DNA from: Apostichopus japonicus
Taxonomy: Eukaryota; Echinodermata; Holothuroidea; Aspidochirotida; Stichopodidae
Length of the DNA stretch: 64,000 bases
Direction: 5' to 3'
Assembly (NCBI RefSeq): GCF_037975245.1
Contig: NC_092568.1
Coordinates: 20,801,001 to 20,865,000 of the forward strand
Position 1 is the stretch's first letter; each line of letters opens with the position of its first letter. The notes under the pieces were generated by a model that had not been told where the DNA came from, ran no database searches, and saw only the letters and a program-made list of their open reading frames with translations. Positions 44,179 to 57,135 of the stretch are shown piece by piece. The position numbers and the translations under genes are program-made.

Positions 44179-47100
44179 TTTCTACAAGCTTAAATTGGTA
44201 TTGTCGGTTGGATACAATATATTGTGAACGACACTGCCTTCAACGAAATCTCTATTCATCCTGTTTTACTCTCAATAGAACAACGGATCTGAATATCTCT
44301 ATTAACAAGAAGCTCACGCTTGTCTTTGTTTACATTGCAGCAAGCAGTAAGAATGTCGTTTCCTTCCAAGACGTTAATGTACAATAGGCTTTTGGCACCG
44401 ATACTATCAATATCTTCGAAGCAAGCAGTAAAAGACAAACGGATTCCGTGAAATCTTCTTATTCACAAAAGGATGCTTAAGATTATGCTCGCAAGAGAGG
44501 TCTTGCTGTAAGTTGTGTTCTTCAGAACTATATTCTATGCAGACGATCATTCTATGCAGACGATCAACTGGAATAAGCCTGAAATTTCAACAAACAAATA
44601 TCTATTCACATTTCAGTTCCGTTTTGAATGAGGAAGGGGCAGCCTATTAAGTCAAACACGTTAACTTCATTTGACTAATCTTATTTAGGGATTTGAATGG
44701 ATGGAAATAGCACGGTTATTCGAAACCCGAAACATAATTCATAGGGCTTTGAGTTTATGCAAGTAGATTTGGGAAACACGGGGATCGGGAATTCTTCAAC
44801 TATAAGACTGTTTATTCCGCAGTGACTTGATGTGCTTATTGATCCTCTGAAACTGCGGTATTTGCGTGGATAGGTCCCCCACCCCCCCCCCGCCCCAAAT
44901 CACTGTGTTCCACACATATACAGAAGTGTGTATTTAGCTTAATACAAAATATTAGAATCATCTTTATAAATATCAAATTTTGATCTATTAGCAGCCAACT
45001 TGATCAACTTGTTGCATTTTGAAAGACTGAATGGTAATGAGGTTGGGACGGTGACGAGAACGAGGGTTTGGATGTTTTGAAAGCCTTTTTATGTGAAATA
45101 CAAGTCAACACTATGACAAGGTCGACTACATCAACAGCTATAATCACTCATATAAAACATTAGTTATAAGAGGCAATAACATCCCTTTCATGGTCATAGT
45201 TACCCTCCCTTCACCGTCGCCCCTCCTCCCCATACCATTTGCCGGTACGTTACTGAAACATGAACATTGTATATTTTAGATCTCCATGAAAATGAAATAT
45301 TCAATTGCACAAGTCTCCGATGAACAGAATAAAGATAAAGTTTCCTCCCTTTTCTGCTGATTTGAAAAGAAGTATTTGAATCGCCTCTCATATAGAGTAT
45401 GGGTTGAAAATTATTCCAAAACGCATCCAGAACTCTGCTTTACTTTCACTTCATCACTTGACCAAAATTATTCATGCAACTAATTTAATCTTGAAAAAAA
45501 CATCATGTTACAAAGTATTCTTTGAGCTTTTGTAAGTCTAAATCAAAAGGAAGGAATAAACCAATGAGAACATGTGAACTATAGAAACATTCTTTGCATT
45601 CCTTTCAAGTCATTGGAGGATTACAGATTACGTTGATCCAAGAATTATCCTCCATGAAATGGCAAGAAATGCTAAAAGGGAAATCATTCTTGTAAGATAT
45701 TCCAACTGAAAAATAAACCCTCTTTACATGCTGCTTGATTCTTTCTGTGGATTTAAAATTAACGACATTAGATCGAAAGAAAGTGAATAGTACAATCGTA
45801 GCCCACCTCTTTTCAATCTTTCAATCGCAAGAAATACGATTGGCAGAGGCTCACTAGTAGGGGATTCTCCCTAGCAGGGATTCTCTCTTTGTGCGAATGA
45901 GTGAGGGGTAAACTAATGTACGTCACCATGGTATTAGGAACTGGTATTACCATTGGGTAACAAGCAAATGTGTCACGCTCACTCCAATGCATGATAAGCA
46001 ATTATTGGTTTGTTATGAGATTGAATCGTACTATTGTTCCAAATTAGTTGACAAAGAAATAAAGAATTCTTGTAGCTAAGTTTACAATTGAAATTCAACA
46101 GATAGTAGTACACTTTTCATATGTAAAACATGATCCCGCCAGAAAGAATTCAAATCACTGAAATACTTATCCTAACACACACTCAGACAACACACGCACA
46201 CAAAATAACGAATTTAATGTTGTTTTGTTTTTTTACTGTTTGAATGGGTAAATCTTTGATAATATTACCGTCGATCTGCCCGACGTTTCACTGAGTGGCG
46301 TCACGCACTAAATTGTTATCAGGTTCCTTATTTTTTGAGTAACGTTTCAATGTGTTTCTGTGAGGATGTTTAGAATTCAACGCAAAAACAAAATGCAGTT
46401 TTCACATTACCACGTGTGATTGAACAATCAGGCTGATAGAAATTTTACCAGAAAATTTCACTTTCTGTCAAAGCCGACATAATTATAGATAAACAAACTT
46501 TTATAATCAGAAAATCAGTTTTCATATCTGGGCTTAATATGACATAATTTCGTTACGTAACTAACCTAACTGTACATTTCGAAGCGGTTATAGATAGATC
46601 ATCTATAAAGGAGGTCGAGTCGTCTCCAAGTTTTTTGCTAAAAAACATCTCAATAGCATAGTACCAAACGTTTTGAATAACAGTTGGGAGAGGTGAGGTT
46701 GTCAAACGTTCTCTAATATCTTCTCCCCCATCCCCCATGCACACCCTCCCCCTCCCCGTCTCCTCTCTCTCTATACAACTATTCATGTCAGAAGGCAAAA
46801 TGTATGTCTTAAATGTGAACTAACGGAAATATGGTTGTTGTTGGTTGGTTGCTTTCTCTGAGATATAATGGCAGCTTGTATCTTTCTGGCCCCATTCTTC
46901 TGCTCAGAAAATTGCTCGTTTCAGAAATCAGACATGGATACAGGTACTTAGTACCACCCTAGGGAACTGGTCATGACTTCAGTACTTTCGCCGAGTTGAT
47001 AAAAAACCGCAAATTGTATATCAGCAGCTGATATACTCAGTCCCTACGTACCTATGTCAACATGTTTATATATAGGACGTATCATAACCTCGTGTAAATA

Positions 47101-47265
47101 CACAACTGACGAAAGCGTAGGCAGTAAAAGCAAATGATGCGGGTGTTTGGTATTTTATATAGAGTAGATAACTCCCGCGCATCAAATTTCCATACGATAG
47201 TAATATACTATAGAATTGCGGAGTAAATTTCAGCATGGGTTATACATGGGGTCGAACTATACGGG

Positions 47266-47814
47266 CAGTGGCGGACTGGCCACACGGGCATTTGGGCAAT
47301 ATCTTGTGGGCCGGTGGCCCGGTATGCCGGTGGGCTGGGGAGCCTGGTAAAAATTACAGCCCATTTTCACGGTAGTTAATAGAATACAGACGGGCTGTGT
47401 AGAAACATATTTTTAACTGTGGGAATCAGCTCATGAAATCACCATGTTAGTTAGTTCGTGACAAAAAAAAAACGTGCTATTAGCAACCCGTTCGTGCTAA
47501 TGTATTTTATTTAGTTGTTTTTCCATATTTTCAAGAATGTTGTCACAAAATACATATATTTTTGTCTATTTTTGTTTACGTTTTAATTTGTTCCTCAGTT
47601 TAATCAAGTGTTGCTTCTGGAAAATTATTTTTTGGTCATTTTTAAAGGATTATTGTAACCTACAAAATTGAGAAATATAGCACCATTTTGCATTTTAACT
47701 TCCAAAAACTTTCAATGGTGAGGGGCGATCACTATGTAAGTATCATATCAATGAATAATGGGCCGGTCTAGCTGGAAAATGCCCGGGCCGGTTTTAAGAC
47801 CCAGTCTGCCCCTG
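47266..47814. mobile_element. hAT-like MITE, unit 2 copy, within a tRNA-related SINE
   Basis: Ends CAGTGGCGGACTGG and, reversed, CAGGGGCAGACTGG match better than in unit 1, supporting the terminal-repeat assignment. Flanks 47241-47265 and 47815-47862 are the two halves of the tRNA-related sequence (B box and A box on the minus strand). Confidence 0.58.
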
Positions 47815-47862
47815 CTTATGATTGAAAGGCACCGGCGTTAACCACTGAGCTAACCCTCCTCA

Positions 47863-49393
47863 TATTAGATTCAGTCTGCATCTTATTATCATATAGCACG
47901 TCTCAATTACCGTACATAGACATCGTAATAAATAAATCAGGAAAAATTAACGCACGTGTCTCTACGATGACGTCATAATTAGACTTGATCAAGTCTTCAG
48001 CCTTCTGGGTAAATGATCTTGGAATCTGAGATATCTCCCAAAATGGAGTCATATTTTTTGGGAAAGTCGTTCGTGACAGTTAGCTCTATAACGTTGATCA
48101 ATTACGATGAATGCTCTGGTGTCTCCATTAAGACTTTTAATTAATTTTAATGCTTTTAATGAATGCTTTAATTACTTTTTAAGAGCAGCGTTTCATTTCC
48201 TCACTGTGGATAAATGATTTGCCAAATTTAAAAATGACAATTTTGGGGTAAAAATTTTTCCCCGTCATGATTATATTGTTTGAAAAATTTACTAGCTATG
48301 AAAACAAACGGAAAAATTAAGTCTAACTGATTAATAGGTTTGGTAATGAATACTTAGAATTTAGAAATAATGTGAGAATACATGCATTCGTATATACATT
48401 TTAAAGGATGGCTTACAGCAGCGTTCCTGGGTTGACTTTAATTTGTTTTTAATGTTGTTTTTAACTAGAATCTCATATCAGTATAATTCATTACCATGAC
48501 TGGCCAAGACGTATTTCCAAGAGAGGCGCAAAGATTCAAACTTTGGAAACCTCCATGCAAGTTTTAGACTGTGTCTCCATGCCATTATGAAACAGAAGAC
48601 GAAATGTTGAGGACTAAATCAAGTTTACTAATTGATTACCCATGAACATTCATTTGGGTAAAATCTAGGCTAGGTCTTAGTCTGATCAATCACAGTCTTA
48701 ATATGAGTAATAGTCAGATGTCGGAACATTGAAAACCAAACTCAAAGGCTGCTTTAATGTACAAAAATTATGTTGATATGATGAAAATCTATAAGTCCAG
48801 GCTATATTCCTATTCCACTTTTTAATTTTTGAGAAGTGACCCTTTAATTATACTCATCGAATACACGGAATGGGTAACTAGGTCTATAGACAGATTTAAC
48901 AACTTTTAAAAGTTTAGTTTTATACCCCATTACCATCGAATATCTAATTTCCTGATCATTTAACAATATTTACAAAATATACCGAAACAAGTTAAATGCG
49001 ACCGGGCCTGGGTAAGTTTGAAATATACAATACTTTGAAATTGTCACAAACACTATCTCGTACCCTTCCTTGACACTGACTAAAAATATATACACAGCAG
49101 AACTTTTTCATTAATACAATAGCTCAATTGTAAATTATAAGATCCGATTGTAAAACATGATTATGGTAGGACTGGAGTTGCCCCGGAGTCGCATTTCACT
49201 TGAACTCGGTCAGGACTGAACACACATCACCTCACGCAAACACACAATGTTAAGCAGAGTGCGTTTATCAATTTGAAGTCTTATGGGCTTAGAACACACT
49301 CTACTCTTTTAAAGTTAGTAAATAATAGCTATTGCAGTCTTACAACAATCCTGACCTTAGCAGACAAATAATCTTTTGTTCTCTGTTCATCTT
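47863..49393. other. Intergenic region 3' of IgGFc-binding gene 2
   Basis: Partner of 21713-23270, with many substitutions and small indels. No gene recognised. Confidence 0.55.
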
Positions 49394-52300
49394 CTAAACT
49401 ATTTGTTTCGATGAGCTGCACATTCGCTTAGCATAAATTGCACAGGTAAGCAGAAGAAGTACAAGTGAACATACAGCACCTACGGGTAACCCAATGACAA
49501 GCCAATTGTTCACACATAAAGGTAATTCAGTTCCCCATTTACCATTATCTTCACATTTTACAAGATCTGATCCAAAAAGGAAAAATCCAGGTTCGCAAAT
49601 GCTCTGGTAAGTCGAATTTACATAGTAAACTGTTTCGTTGAGTTGTCCATTGATGAAATCGTTCGGGAATTCGCAAGTGACTACTTTATCAAACACCTTC
49701 TTCCTTTCTTGGTAGTCCGACATACTCATACGTGTTTCGTTTGCAAACTCCAAGCTGCCAGTATTTACAGCGTCGAACAAGCATGGAAGATTGTCCCCGC
49801 ACAGGTTCTGTATATCTTGACTGACTCTGCTCGATTCGGGGAAATCAAAGTTAGGAGTAAACTCTGGCTTGGTGTAGAATTTATTATTGGCTGATGCGAA
49901 GTACGTAAAAATAGTGTTCGATGTATCTACCATCCACTTCAAGCCGAAGTTGTGATGGATACTTTCCATACTGGAGTCCAAAGCCAGCACGGTGCTATTT
50001 GGGAGCATCAAGTCGTCCGTTGGGTCATCATTAAAGTTTCCCAATAATCCATTAATATTTCCCTTAAATTTATCTTCGAGATATACAATGTATGACATCA
50101 TGTTTCGCGAAATGGTAATTGTGATCGTAAAGCCAAAAGAAAGCGCGATGGTTAAGTTGGATTTGTCTGGATTGAAGTTAACTTGCGCCTCTCCGAAGGT
50201 AAAAGATGGTACGAACTTACCCTGATAGTCGTCCATGAGTTCCTTACCATCTATAAGTATTAATGTCTGGTTGAGAAGGGAACGCTGGACTTGAATCACT
50301 GGTAGGTTTTCACCTCTCACGGCAAAAGCAGAAAATACCGATGCATTAAAACCAGGAACTTGCTCCATACGACCTTGAAGGGTAATGTTGTGCAGTCTTG
50401 TTTCAAGAAGTGTGAACTCACCAACAGCGTTGAATGTATATTTGGCCTGATCCAGCGTTATGAAGTGAGGGTCACCGATACCAATGGCTGGTCTAGGTGG
50501 CTCATATCTAGTACAGTCGTCAGATGGTCTGAATTGGTAATATTTTAGACAATCATTTGTCTTTTCCCTGCGATAACAACATGCGATCCACGGCAAAACA
50601 TCGTACTTTATATGTTTGCTGGCGCTTCTGTCGGGAGCGTACGCATCGGCAGTCCCTCCACCCGGTGGTCCACGCAGTAACTGCCCATTATTATTACCGT
50701 AGCAACATTGTTGCCCAGCTTGTGAGTCTTCGGCATTCCTTCCATAACACGCAACAGCGCCTGGGTGAAAAATGTCAATAGCAGCATTCGATTCCTTATA
50801 TCTCGAGTCAACACGAGCTTGTGCTAAGGTACATGGGCAAGGTGGTAATGCTGGTAGTGGAGAAGCTGATTCTAGAATTGTTGAACAATCAAGTTTACTT
50901 GTATTCACGAAGGCAAGTTGAACCTGAAACGAAGTTCGGACGATATGCTCTTTCAAAGGTTCGACAATCATTTGTTTATATACACTCTTTACTTGAAAAA
51001 TTAAATTACTTAATGTGTTAATTGAAAAATTGATGTCTGTCTCCTTTACTCTGTGAACACCTTCATTAGGTATCTGTTTTAGTGGTATTTCTCTCGACCA
51101 GCCAATATCTTCGTTATCGTTGGCTACAATCACACTAATATCAACGTACGGTGCATTGTAAAAATCATCAGGATCCCATACAAGGAAGAATTCTCTTTTC
51201 TCTGACAAATCAATGAGTCCAAAATCGACCGTGACATTCATGACGGACACTTTTGGCAGTACCATGTACTGCGAAACTACGTAAACGGTGTCAATATACG
51301 GATATGTTTCTCCCCCATCGAGAGATATATCAATTGTTGTGAATCCAGTGTTGCTAAAAACAGAAGTAGGACAAATTACTCTATCAAAGTCTTCTAGAAA
51401 GCCTTTTCTTACTACCTCCGAAGCATTCTGTCGAAATCGACAGATAATTTTTTCCTCTTCAACTTTTGGCTGTTGGCAAGGAAGTGTAGTAGTAATGACA
51501 TCACCACCATTTTCACGGACCAAAAACGGTTTCGCACTAAGGATCCGTCCCTCACTGGGTAAGGACAACCCTGCCGCATAACCGTATGATTCTTTTCTTT
51601 CGTAACCGTAAACAATAACAGACATTCGGGAAGTAGAACTTGAATCCCCTTGCTCTATGAAATACACCCCTTCACCTCTTTGCAGCTCTTGTCTAAACAT
51701 CACATACTCAGTTCCTGGTATATCAACGACTGATGTGCTGCACTCAATTGGACTGCCGTTGAACAAGACAGTATTGCATTCATCGTGTCTGACAACTATA
51801 TTGACGAAATTAAGGAAACCACGAGTATCTTCCGTTGAATTTGGAGGAGTCACAAATCCAAACTTGAAGGCAAATTGCTCTTCTGCAGGGACTTGAATGA
51901 TGGAAGGATCAACATTTCCACCGTCAATACTCCGCAGTATCTGCGTGACTGAAATGGGTAAGGATGAGGAAATAACCCCATTTCCTGCTAGAGAAACTTC
52001 CCAAAACTCACCTGCATTCAGTGTTCTATTCTCAAGTCCCGGTACCGAGACAACTGTGTCTCCAAAGAAAGAAACTATTCGATAAATTGAAACATCAATA
52101 GAACTGCCGGTTTGTGTGTAGATGTGCCTGCTACCCCAGCTGTCAACTGGTATCAACTGTTCAGATAATGTATCACAAGTTGTTCCTAAAGTATTCGCGC
52201 AGCTGTGACCGCCATAAGCTGCTACGGGACGATTGCTTCTTATGATACTGCCAGTTAAATCGGTCCCCATCGCTCCTAGTACTTGAATGATCTCGTGACT

Positions 52301-52906
52301 ATCTAACTGGAACGATATAATGTCTCCAGGACTATAATCCTGATTTTCGAAGGATGCACTTTCCGCAATAGTGATATCTACGTTAGTACCATCTTCCACC
52401 CCAACAACCGAAAGAAGCGATGCTGCAATTGCTGTCTGTAATGTCATGACACTGGCTACTACGTAACTCATCCCTAGTTCTTCATTAGGTATCGCAAGAA
52501 ATCCGTCTGTGGTGTAACGCGCATAGTTCATACCGTAGACAGACACATCACTCGATGCGTTGACAATCAGCACCTTGTCACTGCGACCACTTATAAACTC
52601 CAATAAAAAGTCTCTGGGTATTGTTATCCTGCGATACTCGCGTGCTGCAAGTTCGAAATTAACCTCATATTTACCACCTTCTACTTCCCTTCGACTGCTG
52701 ATATTCACCGTAGTTAGATCTTCGTTAAACGCAACAACGAGAATATGCACCTCACCGATCCATGAGGAACCTCTAAAATTATTGGTGAATCCTACAACAA
52801 ACTCCCTTCCTCTTGAATTTCCTCTGCATACTGGTGACGAAGAGTTCTCATCTTGTGCGTAGACAATGCTTAGACATAACGCCAGGTTGATTAAAGTAAA
52901 CCGCAT
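49394..52906 (-). CDS. IgGFc-binding/AMOP/VWD/sushi single-pass membrane protein, copy 2
   Basis: Intact paralogue of 23271-26792: 1170 residues from the ATG at 52906 (MRFTLINLALCLSIVYA signal peptide; a Met codon also lies directly before it). Domain order is the same: IgGFc-binding, E-set-like, AMOP, VWD with GDPHF and GLLGNF, sushi, membrane helix and short basic tail. Differences from copy 1 amount to roughly one residue in twenty by eye and cluster in the first ~140 residues (for example GFTNNFRGSSWIGE against GFTFNHGRSSSIGE). A 9-bp deletion at about 50880 removes Lys-Trp-Cys from the start of the AMOP domain, so one conserved cysteine is lost. The helix has one extra Leu. The lack of stops or frameshifts over 3.5 kb indicates selection or recent origin. 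Confidence 0.92.
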   Translation of the reverse strand: MRFTLINLALCLSIVYAQDENSSSPVCRGNSRGREFVVGFTNNFRGSSWIGEVHILVVAFNEDLTTVNISSRREVEGGKYEVNFELAAREYRRITIPRDFLLEFISGRSDKVLIVNASSDVSVYGMNYARYTTDGFLAIPNEELGMSYVVASVMTLQTAIAASLLSVVGVEDGTNVDITIAESASFENQDYSPGDIISFQLDSHEIIQVLGAMGTDLTGSIIRSNRPVAAYGGHSCANTLGTTCDTLSEQLIPVDSWGSRHIYTQTGSSIDVSIYRIVSFFGDTVVSVPGLENRTLNAGEFWEVSLAGNGVISSSLPISVTQILRSIDGGNVDPSIIQVPAEEQFAFKFGFVTPPNSTEDTRGFLNFVNIVVRHDECNTVLFNGSPIECSTSVVDIPGTEYVMFRQELQRGEGVYFIEQGDSSSTSRMSVIVYGYERKESYGYAAGLSLPSEGRILSAKPFLVRENGGDVITTTLPCQQPKVEEEKIICRFRQNASEVVRKGFLEDFDRVICPTSVFSNTGFTTIDISLDGGETYPYIDTVYVVSQYMVLPKVSVMNVTVDFGLIDLSEKREFFLVWDPDDFYNAPYVDISVIVANDNEDIGWSREIPLKQIPNEGVHRVKETDINFSINTLSNLIFQVKSVYKQMIVEPLKEHIVRTSFQVQLAFVNTSKLDCSTILESASPLPALPPCPCTLAQARVDSRYKESNAAIDIFHPGAVACYGRNAEDSQAGQQCCYGNNNGQLLRGPPGGGTADAYAPDRSASKHIKYDVLPWIACCYRREKTNDCLKYYQFRPSDDCTRYEPPRPAIGIGDPHFITLDQAKYTFNAVGEFTLLETRLHNITLQGRMEQVPGFNASVFSAFAVRGENLPVIQVQRSLLNQTLILIDGKELMDDYQGKFVPSFTFGEAQVNFNPDKSNLTIALSFGFTITITISRNMMSYIVYLEDKFKGNINGLLGNFNDDPTDDLMLPNSTVLALDSSMESIHHNFGLKWMVDTSNTIFTYFASANNKFYTKPEFTPNFDFPESSRVSQDIQNLCGDNLPCLFDAVNTGSLEFANETRMSMSDYQERKKVFDKVVTCEFPNDFINGQLNETVYYVNSTYQSICEPGFFLFGSDLVKCEDNGKWGTELPLCVNNWLVIGLPVGAVCSLVLLLLTCAIYAKRMCSSSKQIV

Positions 52907-53011
52907 CATGTTAATGTAGCTGGAGAAATTTAAAAAGAAGAACGAGGTGCAAATGATTTGAAGTACTTTTCGTGTCCATGCATGCTTGCTTCTTGAGGGA
53001 TGCGAAAGCAT

Positions 53012-54174
53012 TTATTACGTTCATTAAAAACTTTTAAATCGTTTATTGAACTGAATGCTCGACATTACCAATGAAACTACCAACGATCAACATTACCAAC
53101 ATCCAATACATTACCAAGCATCATGTAAACAGTGACTGTTCATAATTTCATTGAATACTAACAGTGCGAAAATAATCCATGCGTTTTCTAACTGTGGCTT
53201 AGAAAGCACCGTAACCGTACCGATATCACATTATACGATTCGGCATGAAAAGAAAAAACTAAGGGAGTGGCAATGTTTACTATAAGTACTAATTAACTAG
53301 TTCCTTGTTCATATATTTTTAGCTTTTTCCTTCTTCATATCTTTCTTCAGTTTGCTTCGTTATCATACATGAATAACAAATCAAAAGCGAATGTCAAATT
53401 ATCAACGTTCCCTTTGTCAATGCATGTGAACATTGAACCGTTTGCAGTCTGTTTGATCTCTCGTCAACAAGACGAAAATGTGGCAAAGGATTATATATTC
53501 CACATTCACCTTCATGTCTAAGCCAACGACATGTAGAAATCATGAGAAAATTATGCAACTTACCGTTATACTTCACGGTATTAATATGATATCATTAGTA
53601 AGAAATCCACCGCAATTGTTTGAAAGTTGACGTGTCTTCGTTTACATCATAACATGGAACTAACCTGAAATATCTGCCAGTGTCACTTTTTAAGCTGAAT
53701 AATTGTCTCTATTTGTCGTAATTCACAGTTACGGTTGAATAATTTCTGTATTAGGAAGACAGCTAACAAACAATATTGGGAATCAAACTGATTTACCTTG
53801 TGTGAAACGCTTGGCGTATCGGCTTGAGTCTCCGCCTCCATACAACGTCAAGCTATAGCTTTTTGGTTCACATCGGGAACCAGACCCCCAATAGAACTAT
53901 AGAATATAAAGAATGACTGCTCTACAATGTTGATGAATGCAGTTTTCCGTTGACTTTATGTTTCTGGTTATGCGAATTGGAAATGGGGGTTTTCTACACA
54001 ACCATGTTAACCATTGTTGCAGTGTTGTGATGATGAATAGAGTGCCTTTACTTCATTATATAGTCCGACGCTGAGGTACACTCTCGCCAGTATAGTAGGA
54101 ACTGAACTAGACTGTACGAAAATTAACTAGACCATTACGGAACTAAACTAAAGTTAAGCAGTCTAAACTTATAG
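53012..54174. other. 5' flank of IgGFc-binding gene 2 and shared intergenic DNA
   Basis: To about 53322 it matches the 5' flank of gene 1. About 165 bp of unrelated sequence then stands where unit 1 has 2.8 kb (27195-29968). Matching resumes at about 53489 and includes the empty hAT site at 53509-53516. No coding frame recognised. Confidence 0.6.
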
Positions 54175-54710
54175 TAAACGAAACCTAGCCGAACCAATCC
54201 AATCCAAACTAAACCTAACCAAACCAAACCAAACCAAACCAATCCAAACCAAACTAAACCTAACCGAGCCGAACCAAACCGAACCAAATCAAATCAAACC
54301 AATCCAATCCAATCCAAACCTAACCGAACCAATCCAATCCAATCCAATCTAAACCAGGCCAAGCCAAACCAAACCAAACCGAATCAATTCAATCTAAACC
54401 AATCCAAACCTAACCGAACTAAACTTAACCAACCCAAACCAAACCAAAACCAACCCAATCTAAACCAGGCCAAGCCAAACCAAACCAAATCAATCTAATC
54501 TAAACCAGGCCAAGCCAAACCAAACCGAATCAATCCAAACCAATCCAATCTTAACCTAACCAAACCAAACCAGGCTAAACCGAATCAATCCAATCCATCC
54601 AAACCAAAGCAGACCAATCCAAACCAAGCCAAGTCAAACCAAGGCAATTTGAACCAGCTTAGCCAAACCAAGCTAAGCTAAGATAAGATAAGCTAAGCTA
54701 AGCCAAGCCA
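54175..54710. repeat. Degenerate CCAAACC/CCAATCC array, unit 2
   Basis: Partner of 31375-31915, with similar length but rearranged unit order. It ends in the same AAGCTAAGCTAAGATAAGAT units. Confidence 0.9.
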
Positions 54711-55319
54711 ATATATCATGTATGTCTTACTTATCATATAGTTATGTATTTTTCCTATGTCAATTATTGTTGGACCGTCCCCGTTTCGTCCCTGAAAATG
54801 TCTGTGTGTGAGGGGAAGCTTGGTCCCACTGCCCTCCCTCCCCTTGCTTCGCAACTGAGTCAGGCCAAACCAAATATCACTAAATTAAGCTAAAATAATG
54901 CAGTTGTAGATTTCACCGCGCTATTAACTTTGTACCAGTGCGAAAAGGATACGCATGAATGAGGGCCATATATTTAGAAAGATCAACAAATGTGGCAATA
55001 AGTAGGAATTTCCTAATGCCGGTATATGTGCAATTCCCCTATAAAGGATTACAATGAGTCATAGCATTACTACATATAGGTTACCAATATGTAGAATACT
55101 TCCTCCACTACTCATTGTGCCTGAATAATTTCCTTAAGTTAAGAAAAGTGCGACAAAAGTGCCTAATATATAATTTACACTAAGGCGATGTTGGGGCATG
55201 TTTTATAATCAATATACATGTATTGTAAAGAGCATAAACAAATGGTATGACAATAGGCTAGCTTGAAGATGATTTCAAATATTTCAGATCAAGGGAAAAC
55301 CATGACTACCAATTTAAAT

Positions 55320-57042
55320 CGATATATAACAAGTTAATTCGACAAACCGAGTCTCAGATGTCACCAGTCGCTACTGGCAGAGTTCCTCGATCGAAAAAGG
55401 GACAGGGCGGATTAAAGCAGTGCCTTCGGTGGCACGGACCCAGCGGAGCACCGTTTCCGATTCGTGATTTCGGTTGGTCAAACCTCCCCTGCAGTGGGCG
55501 AATGTTTCAAACAAAGTTTCCAGATCATTAAAAGCACTCATAGTTGGCTTTTGTTCTTATAAGAAGGCATTTTTCTGTAAATATGGATTTTAATATTTTC
55601 AATGAACTGTTTATTGTGGTTGATCTCCTGGGTACGATCCAGATTGGTACCAAAGTAAGTTGATCCTTGTCTTTATTATGCAAAACTGTTTAAGAGGTTG
55701 GATTTGTACTAAATCAGTAGAACCAATAGTCAAACGTACAGTGCGGTATTTTCATTTCGTTCTTGCTGAACGTTCCTGTCGTCACCGTGACGTATATCGC
55801 TGGGTTCGACAACGCTAAGACATTATAAAACAGTGTTTGTATGTTAGTCATTGGCAACCATTGTGCTAGGTGTAACCCATAGATTGAATAAGAAATTGCT
55901 CAAGCGTTGAAACAGGGAGTAACATATGAGTTTCTCAGAAGGCAACCTTTGAATGCGAACTGTGCAAATAAGGAAGATAAATAGAGAATATTATTTAAAG
56001 ACGACAATACTTAAACACCGTGGTGGTTATGAAACGTTTTCTAGCAAAAGTTCACCATAATAACGAAGCCGTTCAGTAAGGTATGGTGTGTCAACGATAT
56101 ATTGAAGAGAACTTAGACTCAGTTGTTGTTAAAAGACATTGTCAGAGGGTTGCGTGCATGATGTGCCATAATGCTTTTGTCAAACGAATGGAAGTATTTA
56201 CCTTGACCTTGCAATAATGCGTTGATTTATATACTTTCACACCGAGTTAAGAAACTGTGACAGAATGATAGTTGATTCAGATATGCCATGGCGACACCCT
56301 TCCTTTTAAAAGGTGTAAGAATACACTGCAAAGTAAAAGGACTATTGCTCATTCCTTTACACCGATTGGTGTAAGTTTAGTGTAGTCTGTAATATTGGTC
56401 AATGTTGCAATATTCTAACATGTTTCCGTCAGTCTGTAAAAATATTATTCATCATTCCATTGTTTTGATTTGGTATAATTAGCTTGTTACAACCCGTTAT
56501 TGGTTTTCGTGTTTATATGATTTACAAAGAACAAGTTATATATTCATGAAGTAAACCATTGCTCAATGCAGTAGCCTGATGTGCAGTGGCGTAGCCAGTG
56601 AGAGGGGGGGGGGGAGGGGGTGTAGAGCCCCACATAATTTGGGGGTTGATGATGGGAGGGTCAAATAATAAAGAGAATTTAGTGAGAAGTCACCTCAAAA
56701 ATACGTGCGCTACGCGCGCGGTTGCAGTGTCTCTCTGAGTGGCCATATTTTTGTTTTCGCATATATTTTTTTCAATATGTGATATAACCGGATGGTCTTC
56801 GACCGCGTAGGCGCGCACATTAGGTTTTTTCCCCAAAACTTGGTAACGTTTTGCTACCAAAAACGGTACATTTTAGACTCGACTGTATAGTTAAAAAAAT
56901 GGAAATGATAGCACCATTTTGCATCTAAGTCCTTTTTTAAAAACAACATTTTCAATAGGGGGTCACACCCTCCCCTTATACCCTCCCCCAGAACGGTGAT
57001 CAACCGCTATGTGCATAAAGATGGGGACAGAAATGCAACTTT
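55320..57042 (+). repeat. Local duplication within unit 2, copy A
   Basis: Matches 60950-62690 in the same direction. It opens with a GC-rich block (CAGATGTCACCAGT... to CCTCCCCTGCAGTG, 55356-55495) of unknown nature and ends with the dispersed repeat at 56584-57042. A short stretch after copy A (60883-60945) matches the sequence that follows copy B, so about 3.8 kb (57.04-60.88 kb) has been inserted at the junction. Confidence 0.8.
56584..57042. repeat. Dispersed repeat beginning CAGTGGCGTAGCCAG
   Basis: Relative of 32376-32860 and 62163-62690. The left end is hAT-like. A GTCCTACGCCA sequence at 57043-57053 could be a decayed right end. No target duplication is visible. Confidence 0.5.
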
Positions 57043-57135
57043 GTCCTACGCCACCCCCCCCCCCCCTTCGGGTGACACATGCATTCATCTCGGCGTTTCC
57101 ATCTTTCAAAGACGTTGTGATTATTCGTCGAACGC

